A stretch of DNA of 64,000 nucleotides from Daejeonella rubra (GTDB lineage Bacteria > Bacteroidota > Bacteroidia > Sphingobacteriales > Sphingobacteriaceae). The stretch covers positions 1 through 64,000 of the forward strand of contig NZ_FNHH01000004.1 in assembly GCF_900103545.1 (NCBI RefSeq), in the 5' to 3' direction. Position numbers and translations under genes: made by a program. Positions 34,844-43,852 of the stretch are shown piece by piece. How positions within the stretch are numbered: position 1 is the stretch's first letter; each line of letters begins with the position of its first letter. Below the pieces are notes generated by a model. That model searched no databases. It was not told the DNA's origin and saw only the letters and a list, made by a program, of their open reading frames with translations.

Positions 34844-36118
34844 ATGACTGTTGACGTATTGTTAGGCCTCCAATGGGGCGACGAAGGAAAAGGAAAAATT
34901 GTTGATGTATTAAGTCCTGAATACGACTTAATTGCCCGTTTTCAGGGTGGACCAAATGCTGGTCATACATTGGAGTTTGATAATCAGAAATATGTTCTGA
35001 ATACAATTCCTTCAGGAATATTCAACGACAAGGCCATGAACCTGATCGGAAATGGGGTGGTTATCGATCCGATCATTTTAAAAAGAGAACTTGATAATCT
35101 GAAAAAAAACGGATTTGACCCGGTAGCCAGAAAAAAGATGGTTATTGCCCGCAAGGCACACCTCATCCTGCCTACACATCAATTGCTTGATGCAGCGTCA
35201 GAAAGTAATATGGGGGCGGCAAAAATTGGTTCGACCTTAAAAGGTATCGGCCCGACTTATATGGATAAAACAGGCAGGAATGGCTTACGTGTTGGTGATA
35301 CCATGCTTACAGATTTCCGTGAGCGTTATGACCGGCTGGTAAATAAACACAGATCTATTTTATCACATTACGGTGAGATCCCTGATTATTCTGAAAAAGA
35401 AGCAGCATTCTTTGAAGCTGTAGAATTATTAAAATCTATTCCTCAGGTTGATAGCGAGCATTTTGTTAATCAGTATTTAAGAGAAGGAAAGAAAGTTCTG
35501 GCTGAAGGCGCTCAGGGCACTATGCTTGATATCGACTTCGGGTCCTACCCTTTCGTTACCTCTTCAAATACCACCACTGCAGGAGCTTGTACAGGTCTAG
35601 GTGTTGCCCCTAAAAACATAGGGAGCGTAATCGGAATATTTAAAGCATACTGTACACGTGTAGGCAGCGGTCCCTTTCCAACAGAACTGGAAGATGAGAC
35701 AGGCGAAGAACTAAGAAAAATTGGCCATGAATTTGGAGCAACTACAGGCAGGCCGCGCCGCTGTGGCTGGATTGACCTTCCTGCATTAAAATATGCGATC
35801 ATGCTTAACGGAGTGACAGAAATGGTCATGACAAAAGCGGATGTGCTTAGCGGATTTGAAACTATATATGCCTGTACCCATTATAAATACAATGGTGAAG
35901 TAATTGATTATATGCCATATGATATCAATGCTGTTAAAGCAGAGCCTATATTCGAAGCAATTCCAGGCTGGGCAGAAGATATCACAGGAATTCGTGAGAT
36001 CGATGCCATTCCGGAAAAACTAAAGAATTATATCAACTACCTTGAAAAACATCTGGGTGTACCGGTAAAATATCTTTCTGTAGGTCCAGATCGTGTACAA
36101 ACACTAACACTTTGCTAG
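34844..36118 (+). CDS. purA: Adenylosuccinate synthetase
   Basis: PurA joins IMP and aspartate with GTP hydrolysis in AMP synthesis. The 424-residue product begins with LLGLQWGDEGKGKIVDVL, the phosphate-binding loop, and contains QGGPNAGHT. GAQGTMLDIDFGSYPFVTSSN and TTGRPRRCGWIDLPALKYA are the other diagnostic blocks. The length is typical. It lies 33 bases after the Fur gene and 51 bases before pabB in the same direction and could be co-transcribed. Confidence 0.98.
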   Translation: MTVDVLLGLQWGDEGKGKIVDVLSPEYDLIARFQGGPNAGHTLEFDNQKYVLNTIPSGIFNDKAMNLIGNGVVIDPIILKRELDNLKKNGFDPVARKKMVIARKAHLILPTHQLLDAASESNMGAAKIGSTLKGIGPTYMDKTGRNGLRVGDTMLTDFRERYDRLVNKHRSILSHYGEIPDYSEKEAAFFEAVELLKSIPQVDSEHFVNQYLREGKKVLAEGAQGTMLDIDFGSYPFVTSSNTTTAGACTGLGVAPKNIGSVIGIFKAYCTRVGSGPFPTELEDETGEELRKIGHEFGATTGRPRRCGWIDLPALKYAIMLNGVTEMVMTKADVLSGFETIYACTHYKYNGEVIDYMPYDINAVKAEPIFEAIPGWAEDITGIREIDAIPEKLKNYINYLEKHLGVPVKYLSVGPDRVQTLTLC

Positions 36119-36169
36119 TAAAGGCTGCATAAAATTTATTTATGGCAGTAATTATGATTTAATGTATCT

Positions 36170-37462
36170 ATGTTAAAGGTTTTCTATACTGATGATCCGG
36201 ATACATTAAAATTAAAGGGTTTACATTGGGCGAATTCCTTTACTACCGCCTGCTATTTTGATTCAAATCATTATTCTGATCCCTATTCAGCATTTGATGT
36301 ATTTATTGCAGCAGGAGTAAAAAAGGATCTGAATCATTCAGAAAAAGGATCTTTTGATCAATTAAATGATCTTTTATCACAGAATCAGGCCTTTATTCCT
36401 GGTTATTTCTCGTATGACCTTAAAAATGAGGCAGAGGAGTTATATTCAAACAATCCGGATCATCTTGCATTTCAGGACATACACTTTTTCCTGCCTCAGC
36501 ATACCATTTTAATCAAGGGAAATGAGGTTCAGATCTATAGCGATTTGCCTGAAGACATCTGGATAACTCTGAATGAATTTGTGGTTCCTATATCTTTAGA
36601 ACCTGTTAAAAAGCCGCACATTCAAAGCCGGTTCAGCCGGGATGAATATATCAGCACGGTTCAGGAAATTCAGAAACATATACAGCGGGGCGATATTTAT
36701 GAACTTAACTTTTGCCAGGAATTTTATGCTGAAAACTCCTGCATTAACCCGCTTGATGTCTTCATTCAATTAAACAAACTTTCCCCTACTCCATTCGCTA
36801 ACTATTTCAAAATAAAGGACCATTACATTATTTCAGCAACGCCAGAACGTTTCCTTAGTCGCAGAGGTAATAAACTGATCAGTCAGCCTATAAAAGGCAC
36901 ATCTTCCAGGAAACCGGATGCAATTCAGGATGAAGAGCAAAAAAATCTGCTCCTTAAGGATGAAAAAGAAAGATCTGAAAATGTGATGATCGTTGATCTG
37001 GTAAGAAACGATCTGACAAAAAGCGCAAAGGCAGGGACTGTAAAAGTAGAAGAACTTTTTGGCTTGTATAGCTTTAAACAAGTTCACCAAATGATATCAA
37101 CAGTGGTTTGTGAAGTAAAGGAAGGCCTCCCAAATACCAGTATAATATTAAATACCTTCCCGATGGGCTCAATGACCGGTGCGCCTAAAATAAGTGCTAT
37201 GCAGCTTGCTGAGAAATATGAACGCAGTAAACGCGGAGTATATTCCGGGGCCGTTGGGTATTTTGCTCCCAACGGCGATTTCGACTTCAATGTGGTTATA
37301 CGCACGATCCTCTACAATGCTGATTCAAACTATTTGTCTTTCCATGTCGGCAGTGCAATAACACTGGATTCCGACCCAGAAAAGGAATACGACGAATGTT
37401 TATTGAAAGGGATGGCGATCACTGAAGTCTTATCCCTGAATACACAGAATAAACTTATTTAA
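36170..37462 (+). CDS. pabB: Aminodeoxychorismate synthase component I
   Basis: PabB converts chorismate and ammonia to 4-amino-4-deoxychorismate for folate synthesis. The 430-residue protein is a chorismate-binding enzyme (HIQRGDIYELNFCQEF, SPTPFANYF, SATPERFL). The pocket motif reads PIKGT; a Lys here marks PabB, whereas anthranilate synthases have PIAGT. ENVMIVDLVRNDL and FPMGSMTGAPKISAM bind metal and chorismate. No glutamine amidotransferase (PabA) is in the window. Its last 8 bases overlap the convergent M48 peptidase gene. Confidence 0.93.
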   Translation: MLKVFYTDDPDTLKLKGLHWANSFTTACYFDSNHYSDPYSAFDVFIAAGVKKDLNHSEKGSFDQLNDLLSQNQAFIPGYFSYDLKNEAEELYSNNPDHLAFQDIHFFLPQHTILIKGNEVQIYSDLPEDIWITLNEFVVPISLEPVKKPHIQSRFSRDEYISTVQEIQKHIQRGDIYELNFCQEFYAENSCINPLDVFIQLNKLSPTPFANYFKIKDHYIISATPERFLSRRGNKLISQPIKGTSSRKPDAIQDEEQKNLLLKDEKERSENVMIVDLVRNDLTKSAKAGTVKVEELFGLYSFKQVHQMISTVVCEVKEGLPNTSIILNTFPMGSMTGAPKISAMQLAEKYERSKRGVYSGAVGYFAPNGDFDFNVVIRTILYNADSNYLSFHVGSAITLDSDPEKEYDECLLKGMAITEVLSLNTQNKLI

Positions 37463-38270
37463 TTCTGGCTCCTGTATAAAACTGACGTGCTTCAGGCAAT
37501 AATTTTCTGATCGCAGAAATACGGCTCGCATCATTTGGGTGAGAGCTAAGGAATTCAGGAGGAGTACCATTTCCTTCTTTAGCTGTTGACATACGTTCCC
37601 AAAATGCTATTGCATTTGTAGGATCATAACCGGCCATAGCCATAAAGATCAAGCCTAAACGATCAGCTTCACTTTCCTGGTTACGTGAATATTTCAATAT
37701 TGCCAATTGACCGCCAATTCCATACAGCTGACCTATAATTTGCTGCGTACCTTGCGATGCACCACCAACAGCTGCACCTACAAGTCCGCCGCCTGCCTGT
37801 GCAAGAGTCATTTGTGAATACCTTTCTGCTGAATGCTGGGCAATAGCATGCGCTATCTCATGACCCATAACTGTGGCAAGTCCTGCTTCATTTTGAGTTA
37901 CCGGCAAGATTCCCGAATATATAGCTACTTTACCACCCGGCATACACCAGGCGTTAATATCTTTACTCTGAACAAGCGTAAATTGATATTGATAATTGTA
38001 TTTATCTCCATAACCATTTGCCTGCATGTAGCGGTTAATGGCAGTAGCCAGCTTATTGCCAACAGTTTTAACTCTTTGTGCATCAGCTCCACTGGAAATG
38101 ACCTTTGTTGAGGGATCAGATAGAAATTGATTGTAGGCCTGTCCTGCTGCCTGTTGTAAGGTAGCATCATCAACCAAACTTAATTGGTTACGTCCTGTAA
38201 GTGGTACCTGAGAGCAGGAAAAAAGCAGGGCACTAATAGCAAGTGCGCTGATCATGGATAGTGTTTTCAT
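37455..38270 (-). CDS. M48-family zinc metallopeptidase lipoprotein
   Basis: This is a periplasmic lipoprotein peptidase of 271 residues, like E. coli LoiP/YcaL. The lipobox ends at Cys19 (LLFSC), followed by QVPLTGRNQLSLV, a common start in the family. The zinc site is HEIAHAIAQHS, with the third ligand Glu in NQESEADRLGL. A C-terminal LSSHPNDASRI stretch is also conserved. No transmembrane helix follows the signal, so this is the short periplasmic type rather than HtpX. It is the last gene of a four-gene reverse-strand unit. Confidence 0.93.
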   Translation of the reverse strand: MKTLSMISALAISALLFSCSQVPLTGRNQLSLVDDATLQQAAGQAYNQFLSDPSTKVISSGADAQRVKTVGNKLATAINRYMQANGYGDKYNYQYQFTLVQSKDINAWCMPGGKVAIYSGILPVTQNEAGLATVMGHEIAHAIAQHSAERYSQMTLAQAGGGLVGAAVGGASQGTQQIIGQLYGIGGQLAILKYSRNQESEADRLGLIFMAMAGYDPTNAIAFWERMSTAKEGNGTPPEFLSSHPNDASRISAIRKLLPEARQFYTGARIK

Positions 38271-38296
38271 AATTCTGTTTTAAAATATCAGGGGTG

Positions 38297-38941
38297 TTAT
38301 TCTTTTCTTTTAAACAGATTGACTTTTGATTCTTTCCCTTTTAATAGACGTTCAATATTTTTTTGATGTGTGACCAGGATCAATACACATATACACATTC
38401 CATAGAGAACTACTGAACGGATCGGTGATTGAAAAATGAATATAATACTTAAAGGGAATGTAAATCCTGAAAGTATTGAACTCAACGAAACATATTTTGA
38501 AATCATCAATACAACTACAAAGGTAAGAACGCAAAGCAATGCTGCCCCTGAGTGTACTGCTAATATCATTCCAAATAAAGTTGCAATTCCTTTTCCACCT
38601 CGAAAACCTGCAAAAACTGGAAATAAATGGCCCATTACTGCTGTAACACCTAGTGCAAGCTGATAATTAACAAACTGAACTGAATTTTGCGGACCAGTAA
38701 CTGAAAGACCGATCAGATAGGCAAGATTAGTTGCCGTATAACCCTTTAAAATATCAAGTACCATTACTGCAATTCCGGCTTTTTTCCCTAAAACCCTGAA
38801 TGTATTGGTAGCACCTGCATTTCCACTGCCATATTCCCTAACATCGATTCCATAAAAAGCCTGTCCTATCCATACTGCTGTAGGAATAGAACCGAAAAGG
38901 TATGCAAGAATTAATGCCGAAATGGAGTAAATTGAAATCAT
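38297..38941 (-). CDS. plsY: Glycerol-3-phosphate acyltransferase PlsY
   Basis: PlsY transfers an acyl group from acyl-phosphate to glycerol 3-phosphate, starting phospholipid synthesis at the inner membrane. The 214-residue polytopic protein has the family's three signature loops: GSIPTAVWIGQ and GSGNAGATNTFRVLGKKAG near the N-terminus, GHLFPVFAGFRGGKGIAT in the middle, and a C-terminal VLILVTHQKNIERLLKGKE. About five hydrophobic helices fit the known topology. It sits 26 bases upstream of the M48 gene and 54 downstream of nadC. Confidence 0.97.
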   Translation of the reverse strand: MISIYSISALILAYLFGSIPTAVWIGQAFYGIDVREYGSGNAGATNTFRVLGKKAGIAVMVLDILKGYTATNLAYLIGLSVTGPQNSVQFVNYQLALGVTAVMGHLFPVFAGFRGGKGIATLFGMILAVHSGAALLCVLTFVVVLMISKYVSLSSILSGFTFPLSIIFIFQSPIRSVVLYGMCICVLILVTHQKNIERLLKGKESKVNLFKRKE

Positions 38942-38995
38942 TCAGGTGCAATATTACTAATTCAATCAGGTGTAAAGATCAAATTTTAATTTTAT

Positions 38996-39850
38996 TTAGG
39001 ATTTTACTGCCTTTAAACTCATATCGAGACTTCTTACAGAATGTGTCAACGCTCCCATTGATACATAATCAACACCACAGTGTGCATATTCCAGGACATT
39101 TTCTTCAGTAATTCCTCCGGATGCTTCAGTAATAAAAGCACCATTGATCAGATCAACAGCTTCCCTGAGCATTGAGAACTCAAAATTATCAAGTAATATC
39201 CTGTCTATCCCGCCAATTTCGATCACTTGCTTTAACTCCTGCAAGCTTCTGACTTCTATTTCAACTGGAATATTAATCTGATTTACTTTCAGGTAATTTT
39301 GTGCTGATCTTATTGCGTTTGTAATACCTCCGGCATAATCAACATGATTATCCTTGATCAGTATCATATCATATAGACCAAACCTGTGATTCACTCCTCC
39401 TCCTATCTTTACTGACATCTTTTCAAGATAGCGCAATCCGGGAGTGGTTTTTCGGGTATCAAGAACTCTGGTAGCTGTCCCTTCAAGGATCTTAACAATT
39501 CGGTTAGTTTTACTTGCAATGCCACTCATTCGTTGCATAATATTTAAAACCAGACGTTCTGCCTTTAGAATTGAATGTACACTTCCCGAAACGTAGAAGG
39601 CTATATCACCATAATTTACTGGCTGCCCATCAGCGATCAATACCTCTATACTAAGTTTTGGGTCAACAATTTTGAATATCTCTAAAGCAACCTGAATCCC
39701 GGCAATGATACCTGAATCTTTAATGAGTAATTTGGCTTTTCCTTCCTGACCTTCAGGTATTGTAGAAAGTGATGTATGATCTCCATCACCAACATCCTCA
39801 GCGAGAGCATTGAGAATGAATGGCACTAAAATTTCTTTGTCTAAATTCAT
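38996..39850 (-). CDS. nadC: Nicotinate-nucleotide diphosphorylase (carboxylating)
   Basis: NadC converts quinolinate and PRPP to nicotinate mononucleotide in de novo NAD synthesis. The 284-residue protein has NIMQRMSGIAS and DTRKTTPGLRYLEK in the N-terminal part. VKIGGGVNHRFGLYDMILIKDNH, with substrate-binding Arg, His and Lys, and a C-terminal EASGGITEENV plus GVDYVSMGALTHS complete the signature. It lies 43 bases downstream of the DUF4783 gene and 54 upstream of plsY. NadA and NadB are not in the window. Confidence 0.97.
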   Translation of the reverse strand: MNLDKEILVPFILNALAEDVGDGDHTSLSTIPEGQEGKAKLLIKDSGIIAGIQVALEIFKIVDPKLSIEVLIADGQPVNYGDIAFYVSGSVHSILKAERLVLNIMQRMSGIASKTNRIVKILEGTATRVLDTRKTTPGLRYLEKMSVKIGGGVNHRFGLYDMILIKDNHVDYAGGITNAIRSAQNYLKVNQINIPVEIEVRSLQELKQVIEIGGIDRILLDNFEFSMLREAVDLINGAFITEASGGITEENVLEYAHCGVDYVSMGALTHSVRSLDMSLKAVKS

Positions 39851-39893
39851 TTAAATTGACTGTCCCCAAAAATAGAAATACTTATTAATAAAT

Positions 39894-40295
39894 TTATCCT
39901 TTGTCGTACTCTATCCTGATCACCTTAATATAGAACATCTCCCCATCCTTTGCCATAGAGATAGAAACCCTGAATTTACTATTTGCACTTTGAAGAGATA
40001 AAACAGCGAACCGATAATTTGGACTTGAGTTAAGGCGGTGAATTACTTTTACAGAAACAGGTTTATTCTTTGATAAAAAATCCCGGAGAATAAGTTCTGC
40101 CTGGGCTTTTGAATATTCATTCTCGTCCATAAGAATATTCATTTCTATTAAGGGAGCAAAATGTCCGGAAATATTCCGGCTGTCTGATGCTTTGAAATAT
40201 CCGGCAATGGAATCAAAAGCATCTGTTTTCTGGCTTTTAACAGGTGATAATATTATAAAAAAAGAAAAAATAGTGATAAAGATTGAAGTTCCCAT
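39894..40295 (-). CDS. DUF4783 secreted protein
   Basis: This small secreted protein has 133 residues, with a signal peptide (ending PVKSQ) and a compact domain resembling NTF2-like folds. It begins AFDSIAGYFKASDSRNIS and contains the AQAELILRDFLSKNKP helix. It matches DUF4783, which I know mainly from Bacteroidota and as a frequent upstream neighbour of nadC. The function is not known. It is the first gene of the DUF4783-nadC-plsY-M48 run. About 80 bases separate it from the divergent gpmI start. Confidence 0.8.
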   Translation of the reverse strand: MGTSIFITIFSFFIILSPVKSQKTDAFDSIAGYFKASDSRNISGHFAPLIEMNILMDENEYSKAQAELILRDFLSKNKPVSVKVIHRLNSSPNYRFAVLSLQSANSKFRVSISMAKDGEMFYIKVIRIEYDKG

Positions 40296-40365
40296 ATTCT
40301 TAGAGGTAGCAGAGCAATAATTACGCCATAATACAAATAATGTACATTATTTTAATCAGTGAGTG

Positions 40366-40373
40366 TATATTTG
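40366..40373 (+). promoter_or_regulatory. TAnnTTTG -7 element overlapping the gpmI start region
   Basis: TATATTTG is an exact -7 match ending 5 bases before the predicted GTG start at 40378. If the transcript starts about 3-7 bases downstream, as is usual, gpmI would be leaderless or nearly so. No TTTG -33 partner is obvious. Confidence 0.6.
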
Positions 40374-40377
40374 CATT

Positions 40378-41901
40378 GTGGAAAATAAAAAAGCAATTCT
40401 TCTTATTCTCGATGGATGGGGCTACGGGAAACATGATAAGTCTGATGCGGTAAGTGCAGCAAATACCCCATTTTTTGATCAGCTGATCAAAACCTATCCA
40501 AATTCTAAACTTGAGGCTTCCGGTGAGGCAGTTGGACTACCGGCAGGGCAAATGGGAAATTCTGAAGTCGGACATATGAATCTCGGTGCAGGCAGAGTGA
40601 TCTATCAGGAACTGGGAAGGATAAATAAAGCTGTCAGAGACAATGAACTGGTTAACCACCCGGTTTTAAAATCAGCATTCGATTATGCAAAAAACAATAA
40701 TAAAAATGTACACTTTATTGGACTATTATCAAATGGAGGAGTACATTCTCATATCGATCATATAAAAGGGCTATGTGATGCCGCCAAAGCCAATCAGGTC
40801 AAAAATGTTTTCATTCATTCATTTATGGATGGCCGTGACACCGACCCTAACTCCGGTCTGCGGTTCATTATGGAACTTGAAGACCACTTGCAGAATTCAA
40901 CAGGAACGATTGCTTCTGTTGTGGGTCGTTATTATGCCATGGACAGAGATAATCGTTGGGAACGAGTTAAATTAGCTTATGACCTTCTGGTACACGGCAC
41001 AGGGAAACCAAGTAATGATATTTCTGAAAGTATCCAGAGTTCATATGACCAGGGTGTAAGCGATGAATTTATTCTGCCAATTGTAAAAATAGATAATGAT
41101 GGTCTCCCTATTGGAAAAGTTGAAGAAGGAGATGTTGTAATATGCTTCAATTTCAGAACAGACAGAGGAAGGGAAATTACCACTGTTTTAACTCAGCAGG
41201 CATTCCCTGAGTTCGAAATGAAACCCCTTGATCTATATTATGTGACCATGACAAGCTACGATGATACCTTTAAAAATGTTCGTGTCATATTCACCAAGGA
41301 TGATCTGAATGATACCCTGGGTGCTGTTCTTGAGAAAAACAACAAAAAACAGATTCGTATCGCCGAAACTGAAAAATACCCTCACGTAACTTTTTTCTTT
41401 TCGGGCGGAAGAGAAAAAGAGTTTGCAAATGAAAAAAGGATACTTATTCCTTCACCAAAAGTTGCAACATATGATCTGCAGCCTGAAATGAGTGCAAGAC
41501 TAATTGCAGATGCAATATGTACTGAACTGGAAAATGGATGGCCTGATTTTGTGTGTCTGAACTTTGCAAATCCTGACATGGTTGGACATACCGGAGTTTT
41601 CAGTGCCGTAGTCAAAGCTGTTGAAACGGTAGACCAATGTCTTCAGAAAGTAGTTGAATGCGGTATAAAAAATGGCTATTCATTCATTATTCTGGCCGAT
41701 CATGGCAATGCCGATTACATGGTTAATGCAGATGGCTCTCCCAATACCGCACATACCACTAATCTTGTCCCCTGTATATTAATCGACAAGGACTATAAGC
41801 ATATTCATGATGGTAAGCTCGGCGATGTTGCTCCTACGATCCTGAAACTTATGAATATTGAGTCTCCCGAAATCATGACTGGAGACATACTGGTATCTTA
41901 A
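40378..41901 (+). CDS. gpmI: 2,3-bisphosphoglycerate-independent phosphoglycerate mutase
   Basis: GpmI interconverts 3- and 2-phosphoglycerate in glycolysis using two Mn ions. The 507-residue product begins ENKKAILLILDGWGYG, with a metal-binding Asp. The phospho-acceptor Ser62 is in GQMGNSEVGHMNLG, the same residue number as in the well-studied Geobacillus enzyme, which supports the start. FMDGRDTDPNSG, NFRTDRGREIT and LADHGNADYM carry other active-site residues. The start is the GTG at 40378: no in-frame ATG exists before the catalytic DGWG, and a GTG five codons upstream overlaps the -7 promoter element. The stop overlaps the next gene's ATG by one base. Confidence 0.95.
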   Translation: MENKKAILLILDGWGYGKHDKSDAVSAANTPFFDQLIKTYPNSKLEASGEAVGLPAGQMGNSEVGHMNLGAGRVIYQELGRINKAVRDNELVNHPVLKSAFDYAKNNNKNVHFIGLLSNGGVHSHIDHIKGLCDAAKANQVKNVFIHSFMDGRDTDPNSGLRFIMELEDHLQNSTGTIASVVGRYYAMDRDNRWERVKLAYDLLVHGTGKPSNDISESIQSSYDQGVSDEFILPIVKIDNDGLPIGKVEEGDVVICFNFRTDRGREITTVLTQQAFPEFEMKPLDLYYVTMTSYDDTFKNVRVIFTKDDLNDTLGAVLEKNNKKQIRIAETEKYPHVTFFFSGGREKEFANEKRILIPSPKVATYDLQPEMSARLIADAICTELENGWPDFVCLNFANPDMVGHTGVFSAVVKAVETVDQCLQKVVECGIKNGYSFIILADHGNADYMVNADGSPNTAHTTNLVPCILIDKDYKHIHDGKLGDVAPTILKLMNIESPEIMTGDILVS

Positions 41902-42428
41902 TGAGAGCTAGTCCTATTTTTCTGCTTTTTTTTATCCTGCTCTCCTGTAAACCAGCAGAAGAGAAGGCTTTTAAAGCTCCTTATGCAGATATTAAAGGTT
42001 TTTTCGAGGCCGAGGTATTACGATTGACCAGGAATAAGTCTGCCGTAGATAAAACGATCGAACAAAATGGTCTTTCAGAAACAAAAACCAGCCTTTCAAT
42101 TGACTGGGAAAATGAACTCAGTCTTTTTACAGGATCGGATATCAACAAAGCCGCATGGCAGGATAGTTATAAGATCATAGAAGATAGCAGTTCAGTATCC
42201 TATCATGCTATTGATCCAAATTTACGTACCAGGGAGATCCGGATCATAAAAGACATCAATGGCAAACCCAGGCAAATAAAGATCAAAAATATCAGCAGGA
42301 ATTATCTCTATGAGTCGTCAGAAACGCTCATCTATATACCAGACTCAGCATATAGCATTGATAAGAACCAAAAAGTCATTCTTCTGGGTAAAAATTCTTA
42401 CCGCATCAACGCTGAAATAATCAAATAG
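41901..42428 (+). CDS. Hypothetical lipoprotein coupled to gpmI
   Basis: This lipoprotein of 175 residues has a lipobox ending at Cys16 (LLSC). The mature part begins KPAEEKAFKAPYADIKGFFEAE, of which YADIKGFFEAEV is a helix-like stretch, and later alternates short strands (EIRIIKDINGKPRQIKIKN). I do not recognise a named family. Its start overlaps the gpmI stop by one base, so it is probably co-transcribed and possibly translationally coupled. No catalytic motif can be seen. A role at the outer membrane is inferred only from the signal. Confidence 0.7.
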   Translation: MRASPIFLLFFILLSCKPAEEKAFKAPYADIKGFFEAEVLRLTRNKSAVDKTIEQNGLSETKTSLSIDWENELSLFTGSDINKAAWQDSYKIIEDSSSVSYHAIDPNLRTREIRIIKDINGKPRQIKIKNISRNYLYESSETLIYIPDSAYSIDKNQKVILLGKNSYRINAEIIK

Positions 42429-42429
42429 A

Positions 42430-42443
42430 GACTTCGAGAAGTC
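42430..42443. terminator. Small hairpin between convergent genes
   Basis: The 14-base palindrome gacttc-ga-gaagtc directly follows the lipoprotein stop. Its stem is short and no T-run follows, so terminator function is uncertain. Confidence 0.3.
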
Positions 42444-42459
42444 ATTTGTTCAAATCAAC

Positions 42460-42810
42460 TTATTCAATTTCGGAATCAACTTTTAGTTTTCTGTAAACAA
42501 AAAGGTAGTAATATAAGATGACCAGAAGTCCGGCAAGAAAAAACACAATTGAATAAGGCCGGAGTGTATCATCAAAGAAAAATTCTCCGATCATCCAAAT
42601 GGTATTGGCCATTATCCAAAAACATACAGCCAAATTATGGTACAATTCAGATAAAAGCTGTCTAAACTTATAGGTTATATAAAAGGCAAGAAAAAGAGTT
42701 GGAAAGATCATTATAATACCCAGAGTACGGATATCCATAACCCAGCAGGTATCTTTAATAAGCCAGCATGCGATGTGCAGGTTTTCAAATTTTCTTATAG
42801 AATTGATCAT
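42460..42810 (-). CDS. Small integral membrane protein of unknown function
   Basis: This membrane protein has 116 residues and about three to four hydrophobic helices (near 27-45, 58-76 and 84-103). It carries a short N-terminal segment containing CWLIKDTCWVMD. It ends in a charged cytoplasmic-like tail. I recall similar small proteins in other Bacteroidota, but no function is assigned to them. The gene lies downstream of the TPR gene on the same strand but is separated from it by an intrinsic terminator, so it probably has its own promoter. Confidence 0.65.
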   Translation of the reverse strand: MINSIRKFENLHIACWLIKDTCWVMDIRTLGIIMIFPTLFLAFYITYKFRQLLSELYHNLAVCFWIMANTIWMIGEFFFDDTLRPYSIVFFLAGLLVILYYYLFVYRKLKVDSEIE

Positions 42811-42853
42811 TGAGCTATTTGAATAGCCAATATCCCCAAATTCTTTTAAAAAA

Positions 42854-42879
42854 GAAAACCCGGCGATTACCGGGTTTTC
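42854..42879 (-). terminator. Rho-independent terminator of the small TPR gene
   Basis: A 10-base stem (gaaaacccgg / ccgggttttc) with a 6-base loop lies 20 bases beyond the TPR gene's stop. Read on the reverse strand it is followed by seven T residues. Confidence 0.85.
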
Positions 42880-42899
42880 AAAAATTTAAATCTTAAAAA

Positions 42900-43514
42900 T
42901 TATTTCAGATTTTGCATGTAAGTTTTTGCATCTGCTAACTGAGTTATGATATCTCTTCGATCAGGAGTGATTGACAAAACCTTTTCAAAATCTGAAATAC
43001 AAGCTCTGAATGAGCTTGTAGCTTTATTTTTATCGTAAAAATTAGGAATTTTCTGACCTTTCAATACTCCATAATCTCTATAAGCAACGGCTCTGTTCTG
43101 ATACAATTTCACATCTTCAGCATTCAGTTCAATGGCCCTGGAAAAATCCTTAATAGATGAAAGAAGCAATTTTTCACGATCTGAATTTGAAATGCCCTTT
43201 GTTTCATTTGCCATTATATTTCTGGCTTTTCCCCTGTAATAATAGGCACTATTCTCACCCGGCTTTAAAGAAATTACCCTATTAAAGGTATTTACTGCTG
43301 CTTTATAACTGGCGGAATGATAATATGAATATCCCAGCATATAAAGGGTGTTCACGTCTGAAGAGTCTGTAGCAAGTGCTTTTTCGAGGTTGGAAACAGC
43401 TGCTTTAAAATTTCCGTCAATAAGGGCTTTTTGCCCCATCTTATGGTAAGAAGTTTGAGCGAATGCTATATCCGCTGTTAAAAGGATTAATAATAAACCT
43501 AAGAATGATCTCAT
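42900..43514 (-). CDS. Secreted tetratricopeptide repeat protein
   Basis: This periplasmic protein has 204 residues. A signal peptide (ending DIAFAQ) precedes about four TPR units, for example NFKAAVSNLEKALATDS and SYKAAVNTFNRVISLKP, with an AYYYRGKAR helix. TPR proteins scaffold complexes; no partner is evident here. A C-terminal ACISDFEKVLSITPDRRDI unit completes the array. The gene is divergent from lon, with a 338-base gap. Confidence 0.82.
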   Translation of the reverse strand: MRSFLGLLLILLTADIAFAQTSYHKMGQKALIDGNFKAAVSNLEKALATDSSDVNTLYMLGYSYYHSASYKAAVNTFNRVISLKPGENSAYYYRGKARNIMANETKGISNSDREKLLLSSIKDFSRAIELNAEDVKLYQNRAVAYRDYGVLKGQKIPNFYDKNKATSSFRACISDFEKVLSITPDRRDIITQLADAKTYMQNLK

Positions 43515-43852
43515 TTGAATTAGCGAAAAATTATATTGGTTTAGAACGACTTAAATCGTAAATTATTTTAAATGTACAAATTTATAAAACAGAAGAAAAA
43601 AGAAATTGTTATTTGAAAGATCGGGAATCTTGTAAACCCTGGAAATGAGTAATCATCGTATCTTTAATTAATAAAATGTTTGTCATAAAGCAATAAATTA
43701 ATAAAGCCGGTAGAATTGTCGGTAAATAAAATTGAATCTGCCGATTATTAACAAGAACGGGAATTGGCACATACCTTGCACTTTTAATATGCAGGCTGTT
43801 TTATAGCCTTTGAATAAATTCAACTGTCATTATGACGTTATTAAAGATATAG
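43515..43852. other. Divergent regulatory region between the TPR gene and lon
   Basis: About 340 bases without a gene. The lon side carries a near-perfect sigma-54 promoter, entered separately. I looked for an upstream palindromic enhancer-binding site and saw no clear one. The remainder is AT-rich. Confidence 0.5.
43764..43780 (+). promoter_or_regulatory. Sigma-54 (RpoN) promoter of lon
   Basis: TTGGCAC-N5-TTGCA matches the -24/-12 consensus of sigma-54 promoters, with exactly 10 bases between the invariant GG (43766-43767) and GC (43778-43779). Transcription would begin near 43791, giving a leader of about 60 bases before the lon ATG. Confidence 0.75.
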
